Shown: one piece after another, positions 26,553 through 34,362 of the stretch
Numbering within the stretch: position 1 is the first letter of the stretch
Layout: each line of letters starts with the position of its first letter
Origin: JAJUFS01 sp036381175
GTDB taxonomy: Bacteria > Pseudomonadota > Gammaproteobacteria > Natronospirales > JAJUFS01
Assembly: GCA_036381175.1 (NCBI GenBank)
Contig: DASVDI010000033.1
Location: 1-34,502 of the forward strand
Length of the DNA stretch: 34,502 nt
Direction: 5' to 3'
The notes under the pieces: generated by a model
Database searches by the model: none
What the model was told of the DNA's origin: nothing
What the model saw: only the letters and a program-made list of their open reading frames with translations
Position numbers and translations under genes: made by a program

Positions 26553-27071
26553 TTACTTCTTCTTCGGCCCGAGCATCATCACCATCTGGCGACCCTCGAG
26601 CCTTGGAAACTGTTCAACCACTGCGAGTTCGTCGAGGTCGTTGCGAACGCGTTCCAGCAACTTGCGACCCAGGTCCTGGTGCAACATTTCACGGCCGCGG
26701 AAACGCAACGTCACCTTGGCCTTGTCGCCTTCTTCCAGGAAGCGCGTCAGATTCTTGAGTTTTACCTTGTAGTCGCCTTCATCCGTCCCGGGGCGGAATT
26801 TCACTTCCTTGATCTGCACCTGGGATTGTTTCTTCTTGGCGACCTGCGCTTTCTTCTTCTGTTCGAAAAGGTACTTGCCGAAATCCATGATGCGGCAAAC
26901 CGGCGGCTCCGCATTCGGCGAAACTTCTACGAGATCCAGCCCTTTTTCCTGGGCCATCTCGAGTGCGTCCCGTGTTGCCAGAACACCTACCTGTTCACCT
27001 TCGTCATCAATCACTCGTACCTTCGGCACACGAATTTCATCGTTGCGCCGCGCGCGTTTTTCGGTAGCGAT
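26553..27071 (-). CDS. infC: Translation initiation factor IF-3, apparent AUC start
   Basis: IF-3 binds the 30S subunit, prevents early 50S joining and discriminates start codons. With an ATC start at 27069-27071 the protein is 172 residues: IF3_N begins at NDEIRVPKVRVIDDEG (residues 10-25), then VSPNAEPPVCRIMDFGKYL, a lysine-rich linker, and IF3_C with IKEVKFRPGTDEGDYKVK. There is no ATG, GTG or TTG upstream in this frame that lies near a ribosome binding site, while GGAGG sits exactly 7 bases before the ATC. The first standard start, GTG at 27027-27029, would delete the conserved NDEIR and has no such site. The Shine-Dalgarno sequence lies inside the end of thrS, two bases away. Confidence 0.95.
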   Translation of the reverse strand: MATEKRARRNDEIRVPKVRVIDDEGEQVGVLATRDALEMAQEKGLDLVEVSPNAEPPVCRIMDFGKYLFEQKKKAQVAKKKQSQVQIKEVKFRPGTDEGDYKVKLKNLTRFLEEGDKAKVTLRFRGREMLHQDLGRKLLERVRNDLDELAVVEQFPRLEGRQMVMMLGPKKK

Positions 27072-27073
27072 AC

Positions 27074-28999
27074 TCAGTCCTCCAAATCAGAGCGGCCGCG
27101 GCTCGCGATCTCGGCGGCGAGCTTGTGGGTGAATGCCTCAAGCGGCATCGAACCCAGATCTTCGCCACCGCGCGTGCGCACGGCCACCGTGTCGTTGTCT
27201 AGTTCACGGTCACCGACCACCAATTGGTACGGGACCTTCTGCAGGGTGTGCTCGCGGATTTTAAAGCCGATCTTCTCGTTTCTCAAGTCAGATCTGGCTC
27301 GAAACCCCTGATTTTGCAGGGTTTCTGCGATTTTAGCGGCATATTCCGCCTGCCGGTCGGTAATGTTCAGAACCACGGCCTGCACAGGCGCCAGCCAGGC
27401 TGGCAGATTGCCCGCGTAATGCTCGATCAGGATGCCAATGAAACGCTCCAGCGAGCCCAGGATCGCGCGGTGCAGCATGACGGGAACCTGCTTGGAGCCG
27501 TCTTCGGCCACATAGGTCGCGCCCAGGCGTTGCGGCATGGAGAAATCGAGCTGCAGCGTGCCGAGCTGCCAGAAACGGCCGATGGAATCCCGCAGGGTGA
27601 ATTCGTACTTCGGACCGTAGAACGCGCCCTCGCCCGGCTGGATTTCGTAATTGATTCCGCGCTTTATCAAGACATCTTCAAGAACTTTCTCGGCTTTGTC
27701 CCAGGTTTCGTCGGAGCCGACCCGCTTCTCGGGACGCGTCGAGAACTTGACGATCACGTCGTCGAAGCCGAAGTCCTTGTACACGGAGAACAACAGGTCG
27801 ATGAAGGCCAGCGATTCGTCTTCGATTTGCGCTTCGGTGCAGAAAATATGCGCGTCGTCCTGCACGAAATTGCGCACGCGCATGAGACCGTGCAGCGTGC
27901 CGGACGGTTCATTTCGATGGCAGGAACCGAACTCGGCCAGGCGCAGCGGCAAGTCGCGGTAGCTGTGCAGTTTCTGGTTGTAAACCTGGATATGTCCCGG
28001 ACAGTTCATCGGCTTGACGGCATACTCGCGCTCCTCGGAGTGCGTGTAGAACATGTCGTCGCCGAACTTCTCCCAGTGACCGGATTTCTCCCACAGTGAG
28101 CGGTCCATGATCTGCGGTGTGCAAATTTCCTGGTAACCGGCCTTGCGCAAGCGCTTGCGAATGTAATCGCGGATTTCGGTATTGATGATCCAGCCGTTGT
28201 CGTGCCAGAACACCATGCCCGGCGCTTCTTCCTGCGTGTGGAAGAGATCGAGAACCTTGCCGAAGCGGCGGTGGTCGCGCTTCTCGGCTTCTTCCAGGCG
28301 ATGGAGATAATCCTTGAGGTCGTCCTTCTTCGCCCAGGCGGTGCCGTAAATCCGCTGCAGCATTTCGTTGTTCGAATCGCCGCGCCAGTACGCGCCGGCG
28401 AGCTTCATCAGCCTGAATGCCTTCAGCTTGCCGGTGCTCGGTGCGTGCGGTCCGCGACAAAGATCGAACCAGTCGCCCTGGCGATACAGTGATATTTCTT
28501 CACCGGCCGGAAGATCACGGATAATCTCGGCCTTGTACTTCTCGCCCATGCTCTCGAACAGCTTTACCGCTTGATCGCGGTCCATCACTTCGCGCGTCAC
28601 TTTCAGGTCGCGCCTGGCAATCTCTGCCATCTTCTTTTCGATCTTCTCGAGATCATCGGGCGTGAAGGATTCATCGCGCGCGAAGTCGTAGTAGAAACCG
28701 TTTTCGATCACCGGGCCGATGGTCACCTGCGCATCGGGATACAACTCCTGCACGGCGTGCGCGAGCAGGTGCGCGGTCGAATGGCGGATGATTTCGAGGC
28801 CGTCCTCGTCGCGATCAGTGATGATCGCGAGCGCCACATCGTGATCGATGACGAACGACGTATCGACCAGCCTGTCATCGACCTTGCCGGCCAGCGCCGC
28901 CTTGGCGAGACCGGGACCGATGCTGGCCGCGACATCATGAACGGAAACGGGATTGTCGAAGGAACGCACGGTTCCGTCAGGGAGCGTGATTGCAGGCAT
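27074..28999 (-). CDS. thrS: Threonyl-tRNA synthetase
   Basis: A 641-residue class II synthetase. Order: TGS domain (about 1-61, MPAITLPDGTVRSFDNPVSV), editing domain with HSTAHLLAHAVQELYP, catalytic core with the zinc cysteine in PMNCPGH and motif 2 CHRNEPSGTLHGLMRVRNF, and the anticodon-binding domain from about residue 545. The ATG at 28997-28999 has AGAGGA 7 bases upstream; the frame is open for 28 more codons, but these lie in the leader that folds into two hairpins. thrS and infC are separated by two bases and are surely cotranscribed. Confidence 0.98.
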   Translation of the reverse strand: MPAITLPDGTVRSFDNPVSVHDVAASIGPGLAKAALAGKVDDRLVDTSFVIDHDVALAIITDRDEDGLEIIRHSTAHLLAHAVQELYPDAQVTIGPVIENGFYYDFARDESFTPDDLEKIEKKMAEIARRDLKVTREVMDRDQAVKLFESMGEKYKAEIIRDLPAGEEISLYRQGDWFDLCRGPHAPSTGKLKAFRLMKLAGAYWRGDSNNEMLQRIYGTAWAKKDDLKDYLHRLEEAEKRDHRRFGKVLDLFHTQEEAPGMVFWHDNGWIINTEIRDYIRKRLRKAGYQEICTPQIMDRSLWEKSGHWEKFGDDMFYTHSEEREYAVKPMNCPGHIQVYNQKLHSYRDLPLRLAEFGSCHRNEPSGTLHGLMRVRNFVQDDAHIFCTEAQIEDESLAFIDLLFSVYKDFGFDDVIVKFSTRPEKRVGSDETWDKAEKVLEDVLIKRGINYEIQPGEGAFYGPKYEFTLRDSIGRFWQLGTLQLDFSMPQRLGATYVAEDGSKQVPVMLHRAILGSLERFIGILIEHYAGNLPAWLAPVQAVVLNITDRQAEYAAKIAETLQNQGFRARSDLRNEKIGFKIREHTLQKVPYQLVVGDRELDNDTVAVRTRGGEDLGSMPLEAFTHKLAAEIASRGRSDLED

Positions 29000-29015
29000 G
29001 CTGTCTTCCTCTTGG

Positions 29016-29066
29016 TGGCCGCTACGAACCGGCCAGGTTCTAACCGGGCCGGACGTGATCCGGCCC
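29016..29066 (-). promoter_or_regulatory. Candidate thrS translational operator with tRNA-Thr-like anticodon hairpin
   Basis: In the thrS leader a 6-bp stem (29016-29021 with 29030-29035) closes the loop GUUCGUAG, in which U-CGU-A reproduces the context of a tRNA-Thr(CGU) anticodon. The CGU lies at -27 to -25 from the ATG, just before the ribosome binding site at 29007-29012. An 8-bp stem (29046-29053 with 29059-29066) stands upstream. This two-hairpin plan parallels domains 2 and 4 of the E. coli thrS operator. The fold is by eye and the function is inferred. Confidence 0.5.
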
Positions 29067-29073
29067 CCGAAAC

Positions 29074-29103
29074 GACAAGGCACCGCTGTTGCGGTGCCTT
29101 GTC
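29074..29103 (-). terminator. Hairpin after tRNA-Val
   Basis: A perfect 13-bp stem (29074-29086 with 29091-29103) with a 4-base loop starts 11 bases past the tRNA-Val end. The T tract on the minus strand is short (GTTTCGGG), so termination may be incomplete and some transcripts could continue into thrS. Confidence 0.7.
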
Positions 29104-29114
29104 GGTCAAATCGT

Positions 29115-29191
29115 TGGTAGGCGCGATTGGACTCGAACCAACGACCCCCACCATGTCAAGGTGGTGCTCTAACCAACTGAGCTACGCGCCT
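29115..29191 (-). tRNA. tRNA-Val (anticodon GAC)
   Basis: A 77-base cloverleaf with encoded CCA. The acceptor stem is AGGCGCG/CGCGCCT, the anticodon stem CCACC/GGTGG with loop TTGACAT, and the T arm GTTGG TTCGAGT CCAAT. GAC reads GUC and GUU. It lies downstream of uvrB and upstream of thrS and has its own promoter. Confidence 0.97.
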
Positions 29192-29204
29192 GTCGAGGGC
29201 GGCG

Positions 29205-29233
29205 AATATACCGAAACGTCCTGAATCTGGCAA
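29205..29233 (-). promoter_or_regulatory. Sigma70 promoter of tRNA-Val
   Basis: On the minus strand TTGCCA (29228-29233) and TATATT (29205-29210) are 17 bases apart, followed by a GC-rich discriminator just before the mature tRNA 5' end at 29191. Both boxes match well, and the layout is that of stable-RNA promoters under stringent control. Confidence 0.75.
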
Positions 29234-29253
29234 CAATTCGGCAAAATAAAGCG

Positions 29254-31290
29254 CTAACTGGCAGCCCTGTCCGGGCTGATGAATCCCGCCTCCTTCAGCT
29301 TGTGGATTTCATCGCGAATCCGCGCCGCCTCTTCGAACTCCAGGTTTCGGGCATGCTGGTACATCTGCTGTTCCAGTTCCTTCACCTTCTTCAACAGTTT
29401 TTCGCGTGGCAGCGAAACGTAGGCGTTCGCCTCTTCCGCCACCATCTGCAGGGTCTTGCGATGAATCGGCGCGTTCGGGCGCGCGCCTTCCATGATGTTT
29501 GCGATCGCCTTTTTAATACCCAATGGCGTAATGCCGTGTTCTTCGTTGTACTCAAGCTGCTTCTGCCGGCGGCGGCCGGTTTCGGCCAGCGCGCGCTCCA
29601 TCGAACCGGTCATTTTCTCGGCATACAGGATCGCCTTGCCGTTCACGTTGCGCGCGGCGCGACCGATCGTCTGGATCAATGAACCTTCGGATCGCAGGAA
29701 GCCTTCCTTGTCCGCATCGAGAATCGCGACCAGTGAAACCTCCGGAAGATCCAGGCCCTCGCGCAAGAGGTTGATGCCGACCAGCACATCGAATACGCCG
29801 AGGCGAAGATCACGAATGATTTCCATGCGCTCGACAGTATCAATGTCCGAATGCAGGTAGCGCACCTTGATATTGTGCTCAGCGAGATACTCGGTGAGAT
29901 CTTCCGCCATGCGTTTCGTGAGCGTGGTCACCAGTACGCGTTCACCGGCGGCAACCACCTTGTTGGCTTCGGACAGCAGATCGTCCACCTGCGTACGTGC
30001 CGGACGGATTTCCACGGGTGGGTCGACCAGCCCCGTCGGACGCACGACCTGCTCGACAACCTGCCCGGCATGCTGCTTTTCATACGGGCCGGGTGTCGCG
30101 GAAACAAAAATCATCTGCGGTGCGAGTCGTTCCCATTCGTCGAAACGCAGCGGCCGGTTGTCGAGCGCGGATGGCAGGCGAAAACCATAACCCACCAGTG
30201 TTTCCTTGCGCGAACGATCGCCCTTGTACATGCCGCCGAGTTGCGGAATCGTGACATGCGATTCATCAACAACCAGCAACGCATCCGGCGGCAAGTAATC
30301 GAACAGTGTCGGCGGCGGCTCTCCTGCCTGGCGTCCCGAAAGATGCCGCGAATAATTCTCGATGCCGGAGCAGTAGCCGAGCTCCAGGATCATTTCGAGA
30401 TCGAACTGCGTGCGCTGTTCCAGCCGCTGCGCCTCCACCAGCTTGTCGTTGTTGCGCAACTCTTCGAGCCGCTCGCGCAGTTCGATCTTGATGGCGTCAA
30501 CCGCTTTCAGCAGCTTTTCGCGCGGCGTCACGTAATGGCTGGTCGGATACAAAGTGGCGCGCGGCATTTCGCGTTCGACCTGGCCGGTCAACGGATCAAA
30601 GAAGGAAATTCTTTCGACTTCATCATCGAACAGTTCGACACGGATCGCGTGCGTTTCGTTTTCCGCGGGAAAGATGTCGATGACTTCGCCGCGCACGCGA
30701 TAGGTGCCAGGACCGAGATCGTATTCGTTGCGCTTGTACTGCAGCTCGGCCAGCCGGCGCAGGATGTCGCGCTGGTTGATGCGGTCGCCGCGAACGAGGT
30801 GCAGCACCATCGAAAGATACGATTCCGGATCGCCGAGACCGTAGATGGCGGACACAGTGGCGACGATGATTACATCACGCCGTTCCAGCAGCGCCTTCGT
30901 CGCGGAAAGACGCATTTGCTCGATGTGATCGTTGATGGACGCATCTTTTTCAATGTACGTATCCGACGACGGAACGTAGGCTTCCGGCTGGTAATAGTCG
31001 TAATACGAAACAAAATACTCGACGGCGTTATCCGGAAAGAATTCGCGGAACTCGCCATACAGTTGCGCGGCGAGTGTCTTGTTCGGTGCGAGCACCAGCG
31101 TCGGGCGCTGCACGCTGTCGATCACGTTCGCGATCGTGAACGTCTTCCCGGAACCCGTCACGCCGAGCAGGGTCTGGCTCGCGAGGCCGGAATCCAGCCC
31201 GTCGATCAGGCTCGCGATCGCTTCGGGCTGGTCGCCGGCTGGCTGGTATTCGGAAACGACTTTCAGCTTTTCGTGCTTCTCGGAACTCAT
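29254..31290 (-). CDS. uvrB: Excinuclease ABC subunit B
   Basis: Helicase-like DNA damage verifier of nucleotide excision repair, 678 residues. Walker A is GVTGSGKT (43-50); the beta-hairpin that clamps the DNA is in YYDYYQPEAYVPSSDTYIEK; motif VDESHVTIPQ is the DE-type box; helicase motifs V/VI include NLLREGLDLPEVSLVAI and QTIGRAARN; the C-terminal UVR domain (about 635-670) binds UvrC. The start has only a weak ribosome binding site. It is divergent from the aminotransferase gene, with a 104-base gap; a terminator-like hairpin lies in its own leader. Confidence 0.98.
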   Translation of the reverse strand: MSSEKHEKLKVVSEYQPAGDQPEAIASLIDGLDSGLASQTLLGVTGSGKTFTIANVIDSVQRPTLVLAPNKTLAAQLYGEFREFFPDNAVEYFVSYYDYYQPEAYVPSSDTYIEKDASINDHIEQMRLSATKALLERRDVIIVATVSAIYGLGDPESYLSMVLHLVRGDRINQRDILRRLAELQYKRNEYDLGPGTYRVRGEVIDIFPAENETHAIRVELFDDEVERISFFDPLTGQVEREMPRATLYPTSHYVTPREKLLKAVDAIKIELRERLEELRNNDKLVEAQRLEQRTQFDLEMILELGYCSGIENYSRHLSGRQAGEPPPTLFDYLPPDALLVVDESHVTIPQLGGMYKGDRSRKETLVGYGFRLPSALDNRPLRFDEWERLAPQMIFVSATPGPYEKQHAGQVVEQVVRPTGLVDPPVEIRPARTQVDDLLSEANKVVAAGERVLVTTLTKRMAEDLTEYLAEHNIKVRYLHSDIDTVERMEIIRDLRLGVFDVLVGINLLREGLDLPEVSLVAILDADKEGFLRSEGSLIQTIGRAARNVNGKAILYAEKMTGSMERALAETGRRRQKQLEYNEEHGITPLGIKKAIANIMEGARPNAPIHRKTLQMVAEEANAYVSLPREKLLKKVKELEQQMYQHARNLEFEEAARIRDEIHKLKEAGFISPDRAAS

Positions 31291-31352
31291 TTAACAGTCA
31301 TCCAGCGAAAAACGCGCCGTGGCGCGCCATGGGAAAGAAACGGTGATTTCGC

Positions 31353-31358
31353 TATGAT
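31353..31358 (+). promoter_or_regulatory. Candidate -10 box for the aminotransferase gene
   Basis: TATGAT followed by ACGCGCCC lies 36 bases before the start codon. I see no convincing -35 at the right distance, so this is a weak call. Confidence 0.35.
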
Positions 31359-31394
31359 ACGCGCCCTCATCCATCGTTCCGACAGGAGTCCGAC

Positions 31395-32573
31395 ATGCTC
31401 GCAGACCGTGTCCGGCAATTGAAGCCTTCCCCGACACTTGCCGTGACGCAGCGCGCCGCCGAACTGCGCGCCGCCGGAAAGGACATCGTCGGACTGGGCG
31501 CGGGAGAGCCGGATTTCGACACGCCGGAACATATCAAGCAGGCCGCGAAGGAAGCGATCGACCGGGGGGAAACCAAGTATACGGCGGTCGACGGCACACC
31601 CGCGCTCAAGAACGCGGTCATCAACAAATTCCGTCGCGACAATGGCCTGGAATACGCGCCGGACCAGATCCTGGTTTCCGGCGGCGGCAAGCAGAGCTAT
31701 TTCAATCTCTGCCAGGCAATCGTGAATCCCGGCGATGAGGTCGTGATCCCCGCGCCCTACTGGGTTTCCTATCCGGCCATGGTTGAAATCGCGGGCGGCA
31801 CGTCAGTCATCATCGGTGCCGGCATCGATACGCGCTACAAGATCACGCCGCAACAGCTCGACCGGGCAATCACGCCGCGCACCCGTTTCGTGACCCTCAA
31901 CAGTCCGAGCAACCCGACCGGCGTTGCGTACACGCACGCGGAGCTGAAAGCGCTCGCCGCGGTTCTTCTCCGGCACCCGGACGTGCTCATCGCCACCGAC
32001 GACATGTACGAGCCATTCCTCTGGTCAGGTGAAACTTTCGCCAACATCGTCATGGTCGAGCCGTCGCTCAAGGACCGCACACTGGTGCTGAACGGCGTCA
32101 GCAAGGCGTACGCCATGACCGGCTGGCGGATCGGCTATGCCGCGGGACCTGCGGACGTCATCAAGGCGATGAAGAAGGTCCAGTCGCAGAGCACCTCGAA
32201 TCCGGCCTCCATTTCGCAGGCCGCCGCTGTCGCCGCCCTGGAAGGCGACCAGGGCTGCGTGACGCGCATGTGCGCTGCCTTCCGCGAACGTCACGACTTT
32301 GTTGTCGGCGCGCTCAACGGCATCAAGGGTCTTGATGTGGTGTCGTCCGACGGCACGTTCTACAGCTTTCCGAATTGCGAAGCGGCAATGCGCAACCTGG
32401 GTCTGAAAGACGATGTCGCGCTGGCCGAGCACCTGCTTGCCGAAGCCGGCGTCGCCGTCGTTCCCGGCTCGGCATTCGGCGCGCCCGGACATTTCCGGGT
32501 CAGTTTCGCGACCAGCCTCGCCAACCTCGAGAAAGCTATCGAGCGATTCGAAAAGGCGCTCGGCAGAAAATAG
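31395..32573 (+). CDS. Class I pyridoxal-phosphate aminotransferase, aspartate type
   Basis: A 392-residue fold-type I enzyme that most likely interconverts aspartate and glutamate with their 2-oxo acids. The PLP lysine is Lys237 in NGVSKAYAMTGWRIGY. Other family marks are GLGAGEPDFDTP (33-44), KYTAVDGTPALK (61-72), SGGGKQSYFNL and NSPSNPTG (169-176). The features place it with the I-gamma subgroup, some of which also use prephenate, so the substrate is not certain. AGGAG lies 6 bases before the ATG. Divergent from uvrB, a pairing seen in other Gammaproteobacteria. Confidence 0.92.
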   Translation: MLADRVRQLKPSPTLAVTQRAAELRAAGKDIVGLGAGEPDFDTPEHIKQAAKEAIDRGETKYTAVDGTPALKNAVINKFRRDNGLEYAPDQILVSGGGKQSYFNLCQAIVNPGDEVVIPAPYWVSYPAMVEIAGGTSVIIGAGIDTRYKITPQQLDRAITPRTRFVTLNSPSNPTGVAYTHAELKALAAVLLRHPDVLIATDDMYEPFLWSGETFANIVMVEPSLKDRTLVLNGVSKAYAMTGWRIGYAAGPADVIKAMKKVQSQSTSNPASISQAAAVAALEGDQGCVTRMCAAFRERHDFVVGALNGIKGLDVVSSDGTFYSFPNCEAAMRNLGLKDDVALAEHLLAEAGVAVVPGSAFGAPGHFRVSFATSLANLEKAIERFEKALGRK

Positions 32574-32651
32574 CCGCCACGGGGAAGTACGGGAAAACCG
32601 CCGTGGAGGCGATTTCTTTTTCGCATGAAATCGCTACACCGGAAACGAAAA

Positions 32652-32670
32652 AGCCGCGCAATGCGCGGCT
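32652..32670 (-). terminator. Terminator of tRNA-Asn
   Basis: An 8-bp GC-rich stem (32652-32659 with 32663-32670), 3-base loop, followed on the minus strand by TTTTTCG. It lies 16 bases past the tRNA-Asn end and could also slow transcription arriving from the convergent aminotransferase gene. Confidence 0.8.
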
Positions 32671-32686
32671 AAGTTCTTGTTTTGTC

Positions 32687-32762
32687 TGGCTCCCCGGGCC
32701 GGACTCGAACCAGCGACCAACGGATTAACAGTCCGTCGCTCTACCAACTGAGCTACCGGGGA
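32687..32762 (-). tRNA. tRNA-Asn (anticodon GUU)
   Basis: A 76-base cloverleaf with encoded CCA. The acceptor stem is TCCCCGG/CCGGGGA, the anticodon stem ACGGA/TCCGT with loop CTGTTAA, and the T arm GCTGG TTCGAGT CCGGC. Anticodon GTT reads AAC and AAU. Confidence 0.97.
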
Positions 32763-32778
32763 ATTTCAGAAGGCGCGT

Positions 32779-32807
32779 AGTCTACTCAAGCCCCCTGAGG
32801 CGGTCAA
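32779..32807 (-). promoter_or_regulatory. Sigma70 promoter of tRNA-Asn
   Basis: On the minus strand TTGACC (32802-32807) and TAGACT (32779-32784) are 17 bases apart, followed by ACGCGCC and the tRNA 5' end at 32762. It begins 13 bases past the galU stop, so tRNA-Asn is transcribed independently of galU. Confidence 0.75.
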
Positions 32808-32819
32808 CCGATTGGCAGC

Positions 32820-33704
32820 TCAAAGTTCCGCACCGCGCCGCCGCAGGAATTCGCGGAATTCGTCGCGCAATTCGGGGTGTTCCAGCGCCAGTTCGACCGT
32901 TGCTTCCAGATAACCGAACTTGCTGCCGCAATCGTAACGCCGACCTTCGAAACAGCAGGCCCAGATCGATTCGTACTCCAGCAGCGCGGCGATGGCATCG
33001 GTCAGCTGGATCTCCCCGCCGCTGCCCTTTTGCGTCTTTCTCAGCGTCTCGAAAATGCGCGGTGTCAGCACGTAGCGTCCAACCACGCCGAGATTCGATG
33101 GGGCCTTTTCAGGGGCCGGCTTCTCGACGATATCGTCAATGCGCACCAGTGAACCGCTGCTGTCTTTCGCCGGCTTGATGACGCCGTACTTGCTGCTGTC
33201 CGCGGTCGCAATTTCCTGCACCCCGACCACGGAGCATCCGTCCTGCAGATACGCGTCGCGCATCTGCTCCAGCACGTTGGGACCGTGATTCGCGATGAGA
33301 TCGTCGGCGAGAACGACGAAGAACGGGTCGTCGCCGACAACCGGTTCCGCGCACAACACGGCGTGCCCGAGCCCGAGCGCCTCCGCCTGGCGGATGTAAA
33401 CGCAGCTCACGTTGGGCGGCACGATGCCCTGGACCAGGTCGAGCATGTCCTTCTTGCCGCGCAGCTCAAGCTCGGTCTCAAGCTCATAGGCACTGTCGAA
33501 ATGATCCGCGATCGACCGCTTGGTCCGGCCGGTGATGAAAATCAGCACTTCCGCGCCGGCCTTGACGGCTTCCTCGGCGGCGTACTGGATCAGCGGCTTG
33601 TCGACAACCGGCAGCATTTCCTTCGGATTGGCCTTCGTGGCCGGCAGGAACCGCGTACCCAGGCCGGCTACCGGAAACACGGCCTTGCGGATCGGCTTGC
33701 GCAT
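32820..33704 (-). CDS. galU: UTP-glucose-1-phosphate uridylyltransferase
   Basis: Makes UDP-glucose from UTP and glucose-1-phosphate, feeding LPS core, exopolysaccharide and glycosylation. The 294-residue protein has the nucleotidyltransferase start FPVAGLGTRFLPATKANPKEML (about 10-31), DKPLIQY, VVLADDLI with metal-binding aspartates, and the lysine in VEKPAPEKAPSN. It is slightly shorter than E. coli GalU but complete. GGGGGAG lies 5 bases before the ATG. Confidence 0.97.
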   Translation of the reverse strand: MRKPIRKAVFPVAGLGTRFLPATKANPKEMLPVVDKPLIQYAAEEAVKAGAEVLIFITGRTKRSIADHFDSAYELETELELRGKKDMLDLVQGIVPPNVSCVYIRQAEALGLGHAVLCAEPVVGDDPFFVVLADDLIANHGPNVLEQMRDAYLQDGCSVVGVQEIATADSSKYGVIKPAKDSSGSLVRIDDIVEKPAPEKAPSNLGVVGRYVLTPRIFETLRKTQKGSGGEIQLTDAIAALLEYESIWACCFEGRRYDCGSKFGYLEATVELALEHPELRDEFREFLRRRGAEL

Positions 33705-33819
33705 GAAACTCCCCCATCAACATTTTAAGCAGGATAAATGCGGACTGACGATTACGGCAGCCGGATTGCGACCGTTCAATCGGTTGTGGAGTGTATTACA
33801 AGGACGCTGGGTGAAGAAG

Positions 33820-33848
33820 CCGCGGCTCCGCGATGACGGGAGCCGCGG
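33820..33848 (-). terminator. Stem-loop after the ComEA-like gene
   Basis: A perfect 10-bp GC-rich stem (33820-33829 with 33839-33848), 9-base loop, begins 15 bases past the stop. Only a broken T tract (CTTCTTC) follows on the minus strand, so it is a probable but imperfect terminator. Confidence 0.55.
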
Positions 33849-33863
33849 GAAACAAAAGCAGTA

Positions 33864-34142
33864 TTATTTGTCGGACTTGTCGGAGAACTGGATGTTGTCC
33901 TTGTTCTTCTCGACGAGCTTGTCGCCGATGCCCTTGACCTTCTTCAAATCATCGAGGGTCTTGAACGGGCCGTTCTGCTCGCGGTAGGCCACGATAGCTT
34001 CCGCTGTCTTTTCTCCAACGCCTTGCAACTCGCTGGCCAGGGTGGCGGCGTCCGCCGTATTGACGTTGACCGGACCGGCATGCGCGAAACCGGAAAAGGC
34101 GAGCAGGCAAACGAAAACGAGAATATGGCGAATCTTCTTCAT
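33864..34142 (-). CDS. Small secreted helix-hairpin-helix protein, ComEA-like
   Basis: A 92-residue protein with a signal peptide cut after AHA (residues 1-22) and one ComEA-type helix-hairpin-helix pair: VNVNTADAATLASELQGVG and LDDLKKVKGIGDKLVEKN. Such proteins bind DNA non-specifically in the periplasm and take part in natural transformation, but many homologues occur without known competence roles. The mature protein is the domain alone plus a short charged tail. GTG at 34143-34145 directly precedes the ATG at 34140-34142; AAAAGGAG has better spacing to the ATG. Confidence 0.9.
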   Translation of the reverse strand: MKKIRHILVFVCLLAFSGFAHAGPVNVNTADAATLASELQGVGEKTAEAIVAYREQNGPFKTLDDLKKVKGIGDKLVEKNKDNIQFSDKSDK

Positions 34143-34362
34143 CACGCTAACTCCTTTTAATGTTGTCTGCGGTTCACGATGAACGCAGCCTGCGAATCAT
34201 TCGCGGAGTTATTAAAACCTTTCCGAAGTGTATTTGCCAGACCCAGAAACGATGTGAAAAATGACTCACCCCGGGCGCTACTACCGGCACAGCGTAACGA
34301 TCTCGACATCCGCGCGTGGAGACTTCTGCAGTGCGTTCATCCGAATACCGGAAGTGCGCGGC

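Noticed and set aside
29000..29083. A 28-codon N-terminal extension of thrS
   Set aside because: It covers the structured leader, and the standard TGS-domain start with AGAGGA is at 28999.
29851..31422. A plus-strand open frame of about 520 codons over uvrB
   Set aside because: It is antisense to uvrB, which is intact and highly conserved; the composition is that of a shadow frame.
32609..32634. Inverted repeat after the aminotransferase gene (GCGATTTC and GAAATCGC)
   Set aside because: The stem is only 8 bp with a 10-base loop and no T tract follows, so I do not call a terminator; the neighbouring hairpin at 32652-32670 is better.
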